From: Acorus gramineus
Taxonomy: Eukaryota > Streptophyta > Magnoliopsida > Acorales > Acoraceae
DNA: 64,000 bases
NCBI GenBank assembly: GCA_030737835.1
Contig: CM060850.1
Span: forward strand, 4,470,015 to 4,534,014
Direction: 5' to 3'
The stretch's first letter is position 1; every line of letters starts with the position of its first letter. Positions 52,601 through 63,814 of this stretch are shown in pieces. The translations under genes were made by a program, and so were the position numbers. A model generated the notes under the pieces. It ran no database searches. It was given only the letters and a program-made list of their open reading frames with translations, and was not told the origin of the DNA.

Positions 52601-54151
52601 GCTAAGGAGATCTTGGCTCTACAAGAGACTACAAGAGGAGCTAGTATGCAAAACATTAATGGCGGTATTCGCAAGTTTTCTGAGGGAAGAAATGATGGGA
52701 TGCACTTGGGTAGAAGAGGTCGATCTCATAGTCGAGGCAGTGAAATTTCTAATCCAAGAAATGATGAGTTTGAGTATCGGAATCTTGCTGCAGATGATAT
52801 AAAGATAGAATTGCAAGCTAGGAAACAAAGAGAAGATGCTCTTGAGGCTGCATTAGCTGAGAAGGAGCTTGCTGAAGAAGAATACAAAAAAAGACTTGAG
52901 GAGGCAAAAAAGAGGGAAACTGCTTTAGAAAACGATTTAGCTGGTATGTGGGTACTGGTTGCAAAATTGAAGAAAGGGGCTTTTGGTATCTCAGAGTTAA
53001 GTGTTCAGGAGAGAACTAGTAATGGAACCGACCTCTCAAATGACCTAAAAGAAAATAATGATGACAATAAAGATAGTGTACTTAAAGAGAGACAATTATC
53101 TGATGGATTGACAAGACCAGTCAACAATGAGAAGAATCAGAATTCTGAGTTGGAACCTTTGCTTGTTCGCTTGAAGGTAAATTATATCATGGCTTTCATA
53201 AATATACGGTGTAATCCATTCATGCTACTGATCCTCAACTTTTCTTCTGGGTCTATTTTAGCGGTTTCTTATAGATTTTCCTGATTTTTTTATTTCCTTT
53301 CTTCTCTGTTGTCTAGATGTTTTCGTGCATCCTTCAGTGTTGTTTTTATTAAGAGTAATGGCCCTTAATTTTGCCCATGTGAATGCATTATTTGGTATTG
53401 TTTTGACCTATTGTCTATATTTCCTAATGCATAAATCTTGATAGTATGTATAGGCTTTACACACACACATGCTAAAGATTGTCTGGCCCTGATGGTCAGT
53501 CAGGCTGTACCTATTTGAAAATGTCACCGGGTTTTTATTAAGAGCTGTTCCAGTTCCAAATAGCAAATCATGGTAAAGAGTGTGATTGGGTGAATGAAGA
53601 GGGATTTAGGGGATCCGATTGGCTTCTTTTCAAGACTGCACTCCCTAGCACCTTTGATTCTTATTGCAGTTATTCCAGTCTACTAGATCCTCTTTTCATT
53701 TGGTAATATTGTTGGCCATATATAGTTCTTGGAGTTAGGTGACCTTATCATAAATTTTGCATGATATTCTTAGATGTGCATCAGATCTGGTTATCATGTG
53801 GTATCTTGGTGAGATTTGTTTGATGTTACTAATTTCCAATCTACTCAGGCTCGAATGCAAGAAATGAAGGAGAAAGACCTTGGTGTAGTAGGCAATGGAG
53901 ATGCAAACTCTCATATGTGTAAAGTGTGCTTTGAAACACCAACCGCTGCCATACTTCTTCCATGTCGTCATTTTTGTTGTGAGTAAAATTAGTGTAATGA
54001 TTTTATTCAAACAGTGAATTCTTCTTCTCTTCTGGCTTAATGAACTTCAATTTGTACTTGTGCAGTGTGTAAACCTTGTTCACTTGCTTGTTCTGAATGT
54101 CCTGTTTGCCGCACAAAGATTGGGGACAGGATCATTGCTTTTACTTCGTAA
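34618..54151 (+). CDS. KIN7D: kinesin-like protein, KIN-7 family (KIN-7D/KIN-7M type) with C-terminal RING finger
   Basis: 24 exons, all GT-AG and in frame: 34618-34910, 35008-35105, 36058-36147, 36892-36944, 37340-37405, 38989-39042, 39282-39341, 40480-40558, 42086-42153, 43281-43337, 43433-43537, 45001-45105, 45206-45313, 45397-45528, 45677-45808, 47011-47193, 48019-48159, 50170-50289, 50402-50452, 50668-50715, 50872-51018, 52412-53176, 53849-53978, 54066-54151. The product is 1056 residues, about the length of Arabidopsis KIN-7D. Residues 1-75 are basic and Ser-rich with few acidic residues, compatible with the organelle-targeting leader predicted for this family. The motor follows: P-loop GVTSSGKT 167-174, switch I SSRSH 278-282, switch II DLAGSE 310-315, motor end near 415. 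Long coiled coils and a basic linker come next, then a C3HC4 RING (Cys1009, Cys1012, Cys1024, His1026, Cys1030, Cys1033, Cys1040, Cys1043). Role: ATP-driven microtubule motor. The RING suggests E3 ubiquitin ligase activity, untested from sequence. The start has a good context and a stop lies upstream. Confidence 0.93.
49048..49388. mobile_element. TIR MITE in kinesin intron 17
   Basis: Bounded by ggccccgtttgg and ccaaacggaccc, a 9-10 of 12 inverted pair, in the 2.0-kb intron 48160-50169. Interior rich in aaaagctgaaaagct-type words. Target duplication unclear (a run of A on both sides), so the superfamily is not assigned. Confidence 0.6.
49941..50105. repeat. imperfect tandem repeat in kinesin intron 17
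   Basis: Two units of about 82-85 bp starting aaggacagtctcctt (near 49944 and 50028) with several substitutions. Ends about 65 bp before exon 18. Confidence 0.7.
51633..52088. mobile_element. hAT-like MITE in kinesin intron 21
   Basis: Element about 51641-52080 (440 bp), with ends accccgtttggata and tatccaaacgggggc in inverted orientation. The flanks tagaggta (51633-51640) and tagagtta (52081-52088) match at 7 of 8, fitting the 8-bp target duplication of hAT elements. It lies in the 1.39-kb intron 51019-52411. Confidence 0.65.
52058..52267. repeat. 105-bp tandem duplication overlapping the MITE end
   Basis: 52058-52162 and 52163-52267 are almost identical direct copies. Each carries the last 23 bp of the intron-21 MITE plus downstream intron, so the duplication came after the MITE insertion. 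Confidence 0.9.
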
Positions 54152-55278
54152 TTATCTTGTATTAATCATCACACCAAAGTAAAAGGTTACTTTCTGCTGC
54201 CCTACAGCCTATTATAAAGATTGGTTTTGACTGAATATTAATCTTCTTGACATTATCATCACCGTAGGCTGAGTTTTTTTTTTGTCAGTGATGTCGTCTA
54301 TTGAAGTATTTAACTGTCAAACTATTTGATTGTCTTTCAGGGCAGATGCTATACACACCAAGGGATTTGTCATCTGTCCGTGTAATGCAATACAACTCTA
54401 ATTCTTTTATTAGTCCACCCTAAGGTAAACTTCTTGTCATGCTCCTATCCATTGAACAATTGTATCTTTTTATGTCTTAAGAAGAAATCCTGTCCATGCT
54501 AGAGCTTGTGGTTTTCTTGTTCAAATTGTACAATGAAATATTTTACATCTACCGCGATCATGTATATAGGATGATTAATTGTAACCGCAACAAAGATTCA
54601 GAAGAAAATACAAGGGGAACTGCCTTAGTTCCTCAATCATTAACCGTGTATAACCTTGATTCCTGTATTTTCGTTTGTGCCTTTTATAATTTCACAAATC
54701 ATAGAATACTAATGACATGCCGATTCTGTACATTGATTGGACCCAAGAGCTGGTTGAATGAGTATATGAAGTATGAACTGAGGACCTGTATATTGTACAT
54801 TCAAACTGCTGTTGCTTGTAGAGTAGGTGAACATCAATGTGCAGGTAGAAAATCTTTCCATCTCCATATTAACCCAGTTAGAGAAGGAAAGAATGCTTCG
54901 CATTGTACTGTAGATGAGTTACAGGATCCATTTGGCAACAAATTTTAAAAAAATTTCTGGGTAAATATGTTACATTATAGGGTACCTTTATTTCCATGAA
55001 TTGAATCATTTTTATCTTTAATTTACTTAATGGATCACTTTTATCTTTGGTTGATCTTTGTTAGAATCATTGATCGAACTATTTGTTAACATTTTATGTA
55101 ATTATATTTATTCTAATGAATCAGAAAATGATATAAACCTTAGTCAATTGTAGAGGTCAGACCAGTTAAATCACTACCAATTGTCATATTCTAATATAAA
55201 ATATGCTAATAGTAGATATATTTTCACATCTTTGTTGTCATATATCATTAGAATGCAATGTGAGCTAATTATACTTGT
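54152..55278. other. kinesin 3' flank
   Basis: Contains the presumed 3' UTR (no certain polyadenylation signal) and AT-rich spacer. An open frame at 54496-54948 has no recognisable protein character. Confidence 0.5.
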
Positions 55279-56168
55279 TACATATTAGTGCGCGTCTATC
55301 CTCACCAATTGATTCTCTTAACATATCACTGAAAAAAAAATAAAAAAATGTTTGGTTGTTTCCACCAATTCAAGTTGATTGAACTTGGTCATCATTTTAT
55401 ATTTTGGGTGATCGAACTTAGTTGTCATTTCAGTTTTTGGGTGACCGAACTTTATCGTCATTTCAGGTTTTTGACGATCAAATTTGCTTAAACATGGTTC
55501 ATATATTACATGTTTTTGACATTATCTACCTTTTTTTTTTTATAAACAAATAAATTTTTGGATTTATCTATCATATCTTATGTTTATTCTTTTATCCAAA
55601 CAGTAGTTAAGGGATTGAAAAAAATGTAAGTATGCATACTTTCAATTAATTCAAATTTTTATAGAAAAATATCTTATTAGACAAATATATATCATTTTTA
55701 AGTTTCATTTAATTTCATGGTTAAGTGGATTCTTTGTTTGAAAAAAAAAATCCACGAGTTGATTTAAATACATTTTATATCTGGCTTTTGAAAATGTGAC
55801 TCACTTATGTAAAAAAACTGTTTTCATGTTTTACATTTAAGAATAATGATTGATTTTCTATACATTACAACTCAAACTTGGAGTGACATGAAAGATCCAA
55901 GGAGGATAGACGTCATAGGATTATGTTTTCAAGAAAAAAAATTATAAATTTTATTACAAACCCTGTTCATCTAAATTCGGTCGTCTAAAACCTAAAATAA
56001 TAACCAAGTTATGTTGATTAAAATATGAAATGACGATCAAGTTTGATCGCTCTAAACTTAAAGTGGCAATGAAATTTGATTGACTTGATCAGATATGTGG
56101 GAACAGAAAAAACATCAATTATTATTTTTATTTTTTTTCTTAAGTGAAACCCTCGCGCGTACATATTA
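55279..56168. mobile_element. Mutator-like MITE A of the spacer pair
   Basis: Element 55288-56159 (872 bp), flanked by perfect 9-bp tacatatta copies (55279-55287 and 56160-56168). The ends gtgcgcgtctatcc and gtgaaaccctcgcgcg are diverged inverted repeats. Both ends carry about 33-bp periodic words related to the phrase ttggtcgtcatttcaggttt and its complement. No transposase. Confidence 0.8.
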
Positions 56169-56198
56169 TCCCACCGTCAGAGGTCATAGAACCAAGGT

Positions 56199-57111
56199 TT
56201 TCTAATCGGGCGCGTCTATCCCTACCTAGTCTTTTTTTACCCCTCCAATAAAAAAAATGTGTTTTTTCTATTCTCACCGATCTAGCCAGGTCGATTAAAC
56301 TTGGTCATTATTTTAAGTTTTCGGCGATCGAACTTGGTCGCCATTTTAGGTTTCGGGCCACCGAACTTGGTCGAGCAGAATTTGTAATAAAGTTTTTAAT
56401 TTTTTTTCTTGAAAACTTAATCCTATGACGTGTATCCTCCTCGGATTATTCATGCAACTCCAAGTCTAAGTTGTAATGTAGGGAGAATCAATTATTATTC
56501 TTAAATGTAGAACATAAGAACAATTTTTTTTACATAAGTGACGGATAAATTTTTAAAAGCTAAATATAAAATGTGTTTGGATCAACTGGTAGGTTTTTTT
56601 TTTTAAAACAAAGAATTCGCTTAAATACGAATTCAAACGAAGCTTAAAAATGATATATATTTGTCTAATAAAATATTTTTCTATAAAAATTTGAATTAAT
56701 TGAAAGTATACCTATTTATTTTTTTCAGTCCCTTAGCTGTTATTTGGATAAAAAAATAAATGTAGAATATGATGGATAAATCCAAAAATTTATTTGTTTA
56801 CAAAAAACATGTAAATATAATTTTAGACCTTGTTCGACTAATTTCGGTTGTCCAAAACTTGAAATGACGACCAATTTCGATTGCCCAAAACCTGAAATGA
56901 CGACCAATTTCGATTGCCCAAAACCTGAAATGGCGACCAATTTCGATCGCCCAAAACTTGAAATGACGACTAAGTTTGGTCGTCCAAAACCTGAAATAGC
57001 GACCAAGTTCGGTCGACCTGAATTGGTGGGAACAGCCAAACACCGTTGTTTTTTTTTTTTATGATGAGTTAAGTGAAACGTTTGGTGAGGATGACCGCGC
57101 CCTTTCCAATC
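56199..57111. mobile_element. Mutator-like MITE B of the spacer pair, opposite orientation
   Basis: Element 56208-57102 (895 bp), with ends gggcgcgtctatcc and gatgaccgcgccc. Target duplication tttctaatc (56199-56207) / tttccaatc (57103-57111), 8 of 9. Same family as MITE A, lying inverted and only about 30 bp from A's right target duplication. The sequence aaaaatgatatatatttgtc in B is the reverse complement of 55681-55700 in A. Confidence 0.8.
56834..57015. repeat. 33-bp minisatellite inside MITE B
   Basis: About five and a half units of 33 bp, each containing ccaaaacctgaaatg- and accaatttcg-like words. Because 33 is a multiple of three, frames stay open on both strands and give artificial repeat peptides. 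Confidence 0.9.
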
Positions 57112-59339
57112 AGTCTGTCGTGGACGTATCTCTGGAAACTGACACGTGGTGATCGGTGATTTGTGTCAACCTCCATACTCCACTGCCACGTGTTAAGAAT
57201 GGAGAATGTCCTTGAGATTTGAATTAAAATCACTAATCACCATTTGAAATCTTATTAGCCCATGTGATTTTTATCTTTGTAAGCGTGATTGTTTATCTTG
57301 TGCTTAGTGCCTTCAAATCTATTTTACTATCTGGCCAATCCTCCATTCCTAAATCCTAGATAGCCAACTCGGATCATCCTGGCAATCTCACACGTGACAC
57401 AACCACCTAGGCGATTCAGTGGAATGTTTTTCTTTATATATATATATATGATATGATAATTTGTACGTTTTACATGACAAAATTTACCTTTCTTTATATC
57501 AAGTTTTACTGTGCTCAGTTTCGAAAAAAAAAAGTTTCTGTGTACTTTTTATTGTGGAAATACCTAGACTCCATGAAACCAAGATCCACAGGGAGTCAGG
57601 GACTACCCATCCACTGGGGGGCGGAGTTGTTGTAATGTTAAGTACAGTCTACGGGACAGTCTTATGAAAAAATTAATTATATTTTATTTTTTTTTAAAAC
57701 GTAAATATTATTTAATGAGATATATAAGTTTTGATAAAAATGCATAAAAATTAATGGGGGATATATTTTACTTAAAAATATATGTATCTTGTTGGATGAC
57801 CATGAGGGTATATATTGACCGCGAACAACACTGTTTGAATGTGTTATGGTCTTTTGAAACTGTAAGAGCTAATGCCATTTTTATTATTTGAAACTGATAC
57901 TAGTTCAGAATATTCACTGAATTTAACACGAGGGTGATAATGCAAAGAATTTCAAATTTGATAATATAAAAACAATTTTAACTTTTGAGAACATTGTGAA
58001 TATGTTTTTTTTTTTTTTTTTATTTTGGAAAAAAGTTAAGATCACATCTCACGTGAAATGAAACGCTAATTCTATAATGCGTGTTAGCATGTAATCAAAC
58101 TATTCTTTTATAATTTATCACTTGAAAATAAGATAATCAAACCACCTGTTTCTGCCTAAGAAATTAGGCCTTATTGATGAGCCCTAATAGATGGTATTGT
58201 CTTATTAGTTCTCTGTTTGATTTTTTCAAACAATAAAAAAGACAATGACATTACTATCCTTTAGAGGTTTTTAAAAATTAGTTTCAAGTAATTATACCAT
58301 CATTAATCCGTCGTAATGAAATCCCTAAAAACGCGGCATCATTAAAACTTCTCCGACTAAACAAATTTCAAAAAAAAATATTTATTACCTAGGGTTTCCG
58401 AATTAGACGAATCCAGAGAACGAAAAAAAAAAAAATTCCGGCGATCAAGAGTTCATATCATTTGATTTTCATCCCCAAATAATTGTAAACAATGGCGAAG
58501 AAAAAAATTTAGATTTCTTCCCACAATGAAACCTCCCCGTCTTGGTTTTTTTTTTTTTTCGACATAAACAGGACCATTAGAAGACATTTTTGCACTTCTT
58601 GAAAGATGAAATCACTGATTTAAAATATCAAACATGAAACGTTTCAATGATCAAAGTTCTATTCCGCACATTGTTCATTTGTTCATCTGAGTGTATCTGA
58701 AATCCATTTAAAGTATATGTGTTTCAGATACATGTATCTGAAATCCAAAATGGTTATTTGTTTATCTACGTTTGAGAAAAATAACATTTGACATTGTTCA
58801 TTTGTTTTAGGTTTTCCAGTGTATATAGATTTGAGAAAAAAAATATTTGACATTGTTCATTTGTTTAAGATTTTCTTGTGCACATTGTTCATTTTACAAG
58901 TTTGAAAATAAATATAATGAATATAGTATTCAGATACATGTATCTGAAAATCCAAATAACGTGCACTCGGTTATTAGAGAATTGATTTGGGGAAATCTAT
59001 ATGGTGCATTGTGTTTGTATACCAGTGTAACAGAATCCATTTGAATAAACAATTGATAATAGCCAAATGATTTGTTTTAATTTACATATGAATGTAGATC
59101 ATGTATAATTATCTTTTATTTTATAATTAGCATATGTTGGTTTGATGAAAATATCTAAAAGTTTTTTGGAATCACTATATGTATCTGAATCAAAAGGTCA
59201 TTGTATTTGAAAACCTGTTTACCAAATTGTTGTACTACATGTTCTGTACTGTATCTAAAATTGAAGTGTAATACAAACAACTGATAACATTTATTGGTGT
59301 GGAATCTAGTTGTTTTGTACTCCGTTTGCAACAATGGAG

Positions 59340-59589
59340 TTGAGCAGAAGACATTTGGGCAATGAGATCTCCAGTCTGAAATCTATTCAAATCCTTCATC
59401 AACAGGTCCTATGATTACAGCAAGATTAAGAAAGTTGATGATGATGTCATGTCCATCATCCAATCATTTGACCAAAAGTCTAACAGCTTTAACATCCAAA
59501 AGTCTAACAGCTTTAACATCGGTGGGAAGCGAGTAAAAATCACATCGGATGAAGTGGATCTTATATTTGGGATACATTTCAGGGGATAA
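59340..59589 (+). pseudogene. fragment resembling plant transposon-associated protein (DUF1985/Ulp1-type region)
   Basis: Conceptual reading gives SRRHLGNEISSLKSI in one frame, then after a frameshift FINRSYDYSKIKKVDDD, then FNIGGKRVKITSDEVDLIFG and a stop at 59587-59589. The GGKRVKITSDEVDLIFG pattern resembles the N-terminal domain of plant mobile-element proteins that often carry Ulp1-like proteases. A 24-bp in-frame duplication repeats QKSNSFNI. No flanking domains, so a dead fragment. The family call is from memory of the motif and is uncertain. Confidence 0.35.
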
Positions 59590-60142
59590 AAAATCATCAT
59601 CACTGCTTGATGAAAAATGAGAACAGTTATCACATGTTATAAAATTAAGATACAGTAATGTATTTGAAATCCAAATGAGCAGTTATGGTCTATATGCTAA
59701 TGAGCAGTGCATAGGTGATTGATAAAAGTCTTTAAATATACCAACAATAAGCAACTAAATATTAATCAGATACACATTAATCAAATCCATATAAATAAAA
59801 ATATCAAACTTCAAATTGGGCTAGAATTCAAATTCAGATATATGGTATCTGAAATTTGAATTAACAACTACACATTCGATACAAGTGAATCTTGAATCTG
59901 AATGAGTTGAATAATGATCATGCAAAGCTAAAAAATATGCTAAATGACTAAATATGCATAATTATATACATACATACTAACATAAACGATTATACAGATC
60001 ATACCTAGAACACAAAAATGCATATAAATCCAGATACAGATCATGTATTTGAATTTAAATTAAATTCGGTCTCAAAAAATGTATATGATGATTCAAAGGA
60101 AGAATGAAAAAATCATATCAACATGTTTTATTCATATCAGAA

Positions 60143-60430
60143 AAATCCTAACGTGAATGGATCGTCATTGTTTGCACCACAATCAAGTCGCAAATAAAAA
60201 TAAATGAATCATGTAATTCTTCTCTTCTCCACTGATCACACTAAAACAAAAAATGAATTCGGTTTTTGTTTTCACTTCCATCTATCAATGTGAAACTAAA
60301 AATTGTAAATCGTGATTTTTTTGGGCATCCGAAAAAGCCTAACTTGGATGAATCACCATTGTTTGCACCACAATCAGTTCGTAAAAAAAAAATCGTATAA
60401 TTCTTCTCTTCTCCACGGATCAAATCTGAA
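60143..60430. repeat. imperfect direct repeat of about 195 bp period
   Basis: The words ccattgtttgcaccacaatc and taattcttctcttctccac occur in both halves (near 60165-60232 and 60355-60418). Confidence 0.6.
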
Positions 60431-60896
60431 CCACGGATCAAATCTTAATAATAAACTCCATATATAATATATATATACATATTATATTAGTTTGTCCACT
60501 AAAAAAAATAACACCCAAGATAACGATGCAAGCAAAGAAAGATTGGATTCCTCAAAAAACCCGTGGGCGCTCAATACCATGGTTTCAAAAATAAATAAAC
60601 AAATGTCCACTCAGAGAAAAAAATAAAAATAAAAAAAACTGGGTACAAATGGATAATCATCAGAGGTGAAGAAAGACAACCTTCCTTTCCGGATTCAGAC
60701 AAAATTTTCATCAATCGCTTCCAGCGGTTCAAAGTACCTGAAGTCTTCAATTGGTGATCATGAACCGTATCGCAGAGTACATATTTCAATATTTACAGTG
60801 CAGAACAGAAAAAACACACACAACAACACAGCACGGCAGAGACTCATAAAAAAAACTCAAAACTCTCAAAAACATGAAATTTTAATTATTTTTTTG

Positions 60897-61876
60897 TCAT
60901 CCGGAGGTCCACATGGACCTAAATCTCTTGCAAGTTGGTGGGTTGATCTGGGGCACTCTGAACCCACCGTCGTCGTTTGCCCGTCGTTTACCGGACGGTG
61001 GCGAAGAATACATGAACGTAGTCTTGTCGTCGGCGTTGCAGGAGCCATTAAAAGTACCAATCACAGGTGTTGGAGGGGTCATCCATTGAGGCACTTTAGG
61101 AACCCATGTTGGGTTCGCTAAGGCACCAAATCCCAAGCCCCCTGTGTTATCGAAATCAGCTTCAATAAACGGCGACACCTCGCCCATCTAAATATAGAAG
61201 GAAATGTTAAGTTGGGTCAATGAAAAAAATGATATTTTTAGTGGTGGTGGTGACAGGGGACCAACCTTAGAGAGACAATCGGAGGAGTCGAGGAGGTCCT
61301 CGACGCACCAACCGGGCAATGTCTTAATCAAGTAGTCGGAGATGCTACTCCCACCACTACCACCATCACCACTACCGTCGCTGCAGCTGTTACTGGTGGT
61401 GGTGGTGGGGGTGGTGGAGGAGGTTGAGACGAGACCCACATCGTTAACGTCGGTGATGATGGAGGGGGATGGGGAGGAGACCCTGACCCCGGTGAGCAAG
61501 AACCGGTTGTGCTTCTGCGTGAGTGGGTTCGCGGTGTGGATGGGAGAATCGCATTCGCTGCAGAGGATCGCCCTGTCTTCCTGACAGAACAGTATCGCCC
61601 GCCTCTCCTGATCAAAACCCAAAATCAATCGATCGATCTATTGAAGAAAAATTAAAACTTTGTTAGGTTTGGGTTTGGGTGTACTTGGCAGATGTCGCAG
61701 CGGGGGGAGTCGGAGGGGGAGGTGGGGTTGCGAAGGGAGAAGCGGCAGTGCTTGCCGGCGAGCTTGTTTGCGTGGTGGACGCGGCGGTCGCAGCCGCCGC
61801 AGAGGGCGGCCTCGTCCGCGCAGCAGAAGATTGTGGCCTGCTCTGCTCCGCCGCAGACGTCGCACTGGATCTTCAT
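60897..61876 (-). CDS. BBX21: double B-box zinc finger transcription factor, BBX20/BBX21 type
   Basis: Three exons (minus strand) 61876-61685, 61607-61266, 61187-60897, all GT-AG and in phase 0, giving 274 residues. B-box 1 has Cys5, Cys8, Cys18, Asp21, Cys26, Cys29, His34, His43. B-box 2 has Cys60, Cys63, Cys72, Asp75, Cys80, Cys83, His88, His97. There is no CCT domain. Residues 152-171 (SISDYLIKTLPGWCVEDLLD) match the conserved block of BBX20/21. The C terminus DDGGFRVPQINPP with KRFR (250-268) matches the BBX21 end, including the Val-Pro pair used for COP1 binding in this clade. Ser/Thr- and Gly-rich linkers lie between. In Arabidopsis these are nuclear, COP1-degraded positive regulators of light signalling upstream of HY5-type responses; that role is inferred here. 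The N terminus looks more like BBX20 and the C terminus more like BBX21, so the exact orthologue is uncertain. Confidence 0.92.
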
Positions 61877-62018
61877 TATTTTCTTCTAAAAAAAAGAGAA
61901 CAGAAACAGAGAACACCCAATAGAAGAGCTAACACAGAGAGAAGGCTTCAAGGGTACTACTACAGATCGAATATTGTCTTGTTAGCGTTTGTTCTTGGTG
62001 GTGGTGTTGTTGTCAATG

Positions 62019-62057
62019 TTATTCTTTATGTGATAGAATTGGATGGTTGGGGACCAT
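62019..62057 (-). other. upstream ORF in the B-box gene leader
   Basis: A 12-codon ORF with stop (MVPNHPILSHKE) lies about 143 bp upstream of the B-box start codon and would be in the leader if transcription starts near the TATA-like tacaaata at about 62106-62113 (minus strand). Not overlapping the main ORF. Confidence 0.3.
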
Positions 62058-62351
62058 TGATAGATTGGAAGGGGAGTTGTGGAGAGAGGGTTTTGGTATG
62101 GAGGGTATTTGTAGATGGGGAGATGTAATCTTGGATTGATAATTGACGGTTATTTTTGTTTTATTTTTTATTTTATCTTGGTATACCATTTTTAGTTTAG
62201 TTTTTTGTTTCCAACGTCTCTCGAGATCTGAAAGTGGTTGGCATAACCCATAAAGGCATTGTCGGCCTATAACAAATCTTATTATTTGCAATTGAGTCTG
62301 GATCGAGTGACAGGGTTCGGTCAATCCTATCGGAATCGTCACTTAGCTCTA

Positions 62352-62500
62352 TGAATTGAACTACACAATCAATTATTGAATACAAGTCTCATTTTTTTTA
62401 TTGAATCCAGTCTAATATGAGTTTGATCAATGTCATTATTATCTAATAGGAGAGTAAGATTTGTATTCAACAATTGATTGTGCAGTTTGATTTATAGGAC
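62352..62500. repeat. inverted repeat upstream of the B-box gene
   Basis: tgcacaatcaattrttgaat-like arms at about 62352-62385 and 62463-62497 in opposite orientation, both running into tacaa. Possibly a small TIR element or hairpin. Confidence 0.5.
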
Positions 62501-63105
62501 TGTGTAATTCAATACTGATGGATTGAATAAATCTAGACTTATTGCAAGTGCTCCGTAGATTACTTAATCATAACCATTATTTTGAATATTTTCTTCTAAA
62601 TTTTTAGAAAAGGTTTTGATTTCTCATTTACCTAATAGATATTTCATTAAATTATGCATTTTAGTATCCTTGAAATCCGAATATATATTTGATTTGGATG
62701 ATTGTGTATGGTTTATAATTTAAAAAATTAATCTTTGTTATCTCACATTCGACATTAAAGTTTTGTATGTATTTCTCGTACTAATAAGCAAATATATTCA
62801 AATAATAGTTTAGTTATATTTAGTGTATTTATCTCATATGATTTATTAATGTATTGGATAAAACCCCATCGATTATCTGCTGTTCACAAATTTTAAAATT
62901 ATTTATAACAAATGCGAAGTAATATACGGTAAAGGAAAAAAAATGCACAATGGAATGTATACTTCCGTGTATGTATATATAACTATAAAATAAATATTGC
63001 TTCTAATTTTGCTCACCAACTTGCGTTATTCATTGATCTTTGATTCGATGATGTCTCTTTCATTTAAGCATATATGGGTTAGGACTGCATAAGATTCGGG
63101 GCTGT

Positions 63106-63170
63106 AAGCTGAAATGGCGACCAAATCTGGTCGACCTGGCCGGATCAATGGGAAAAGATAAAACACCCAT
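63106..63170. mobile_element. fragment of the spacer MITE family
   Basis: gaaatggcgaccaaatctgg and the following gtcgacctg...gggaa match the right end of MITE B (about 56990-57040). Confidence 0.5.
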
Positions 63171-63319
63171 TATCTCTTGTCAGTGATGGGGAAGTAACTT
63201 CTCTGCACTATATATTCAGCATTTATGTTTCAGGCGCCGATATTTTTATCTACAGAGTTCTTCAACCTACCCCTCTCAAAAAAATAAAAATGTGGTTTTT
63301 TTAAGAGGTGAACCCACCC

Positions 63320-63530
63320 AATCCATTCGACTTTGTAAAGTCATCCATTATGTCACAGGTCGACCTCACATAGTCGAACCTGTCACAGAGACCTAAGCTC
63401 TCTCTGTGACCCATTCGACTTTGTGTAATCGTCAGTTATATTCTCTGTTCGACGTCGCAGAGTCGAATATGTCACAGAAACCTAAGGCTCTCATGTGACC
63501 CATTCGACTTTGTGAAATCGTCAATTATGC
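63320..63530. repeat. tandem array with about 88-90-bp period
   Basis: cccattcgactttgt recurs at about 63321, 63410 and 63499, with gtcacagagacctaag-type words between. Opposed gtcgaa / ttcgac words within each unit give local inverted symmetry. Confidence 0.8.
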
Positions 63531-63814
63531 AGTGTTTTAAAACCTAACCCGATCTGCTTGGTTAAACCAATTAAACCTTCACCCGTGTTGAATTTCGGTT
63601 CGGTTTAGCCATATAACCCAATGATATAAAAAATCAGTAAAAATCAATCAACCCATCGATTGAACCAACAGTTTTTGTGAACCGGCTGCGGGTTGATTAT
63701 ATCGAATGGTTCTTTATTCATAGAAATTGTGATTAATCACTTGTAAAATATGAAATCTAATAAAAAGATTAGATTTTATATACTAAAAACAAGTTATGAT
63801 GTTAAGTAAAACAT

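Larger units (their letters stand above)
57112..60896. other. spacer between MITE pair and B-box gene
   Basis: AT-rich, no intact gene. Holds scattered copies of the palindromic word agatacatgtatct followed by gaaatccaaa (58726, 58930 and weaker ones later), an imperfect tandem repeat with cattgttcatttgttt (58790-58870), a transposon-like coding relic (59340-59589) and a duplicated stretch at 60143-60430. The right part (about 60500-60896) probably includes the 3' UTR of the B-box gene. Confidence 0.5.

Noticed and set aside
56740-57039. 99-codon minus-strand frame with 11-residue repeats
   Set aside because: Product of the 33-bp minisatellite in MITE B, whose period is a multiple of three, so several frames stay open. 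Not a gene.
61638-61916. minus-strand frame that starts before the B-box start codon
   Set aside because: It opens with GTG, not ATG, is out of frame with the B-box, and encodes Arg/Pro low-complexity sequence.
61679-62128. 149-codon plus-strand frame across B-box exon 1
   Set aside because: Antisense of the exon; Ala/Gly/Val-rich from GC-rich codons. The minus-strand B-box reading is unambiguous.
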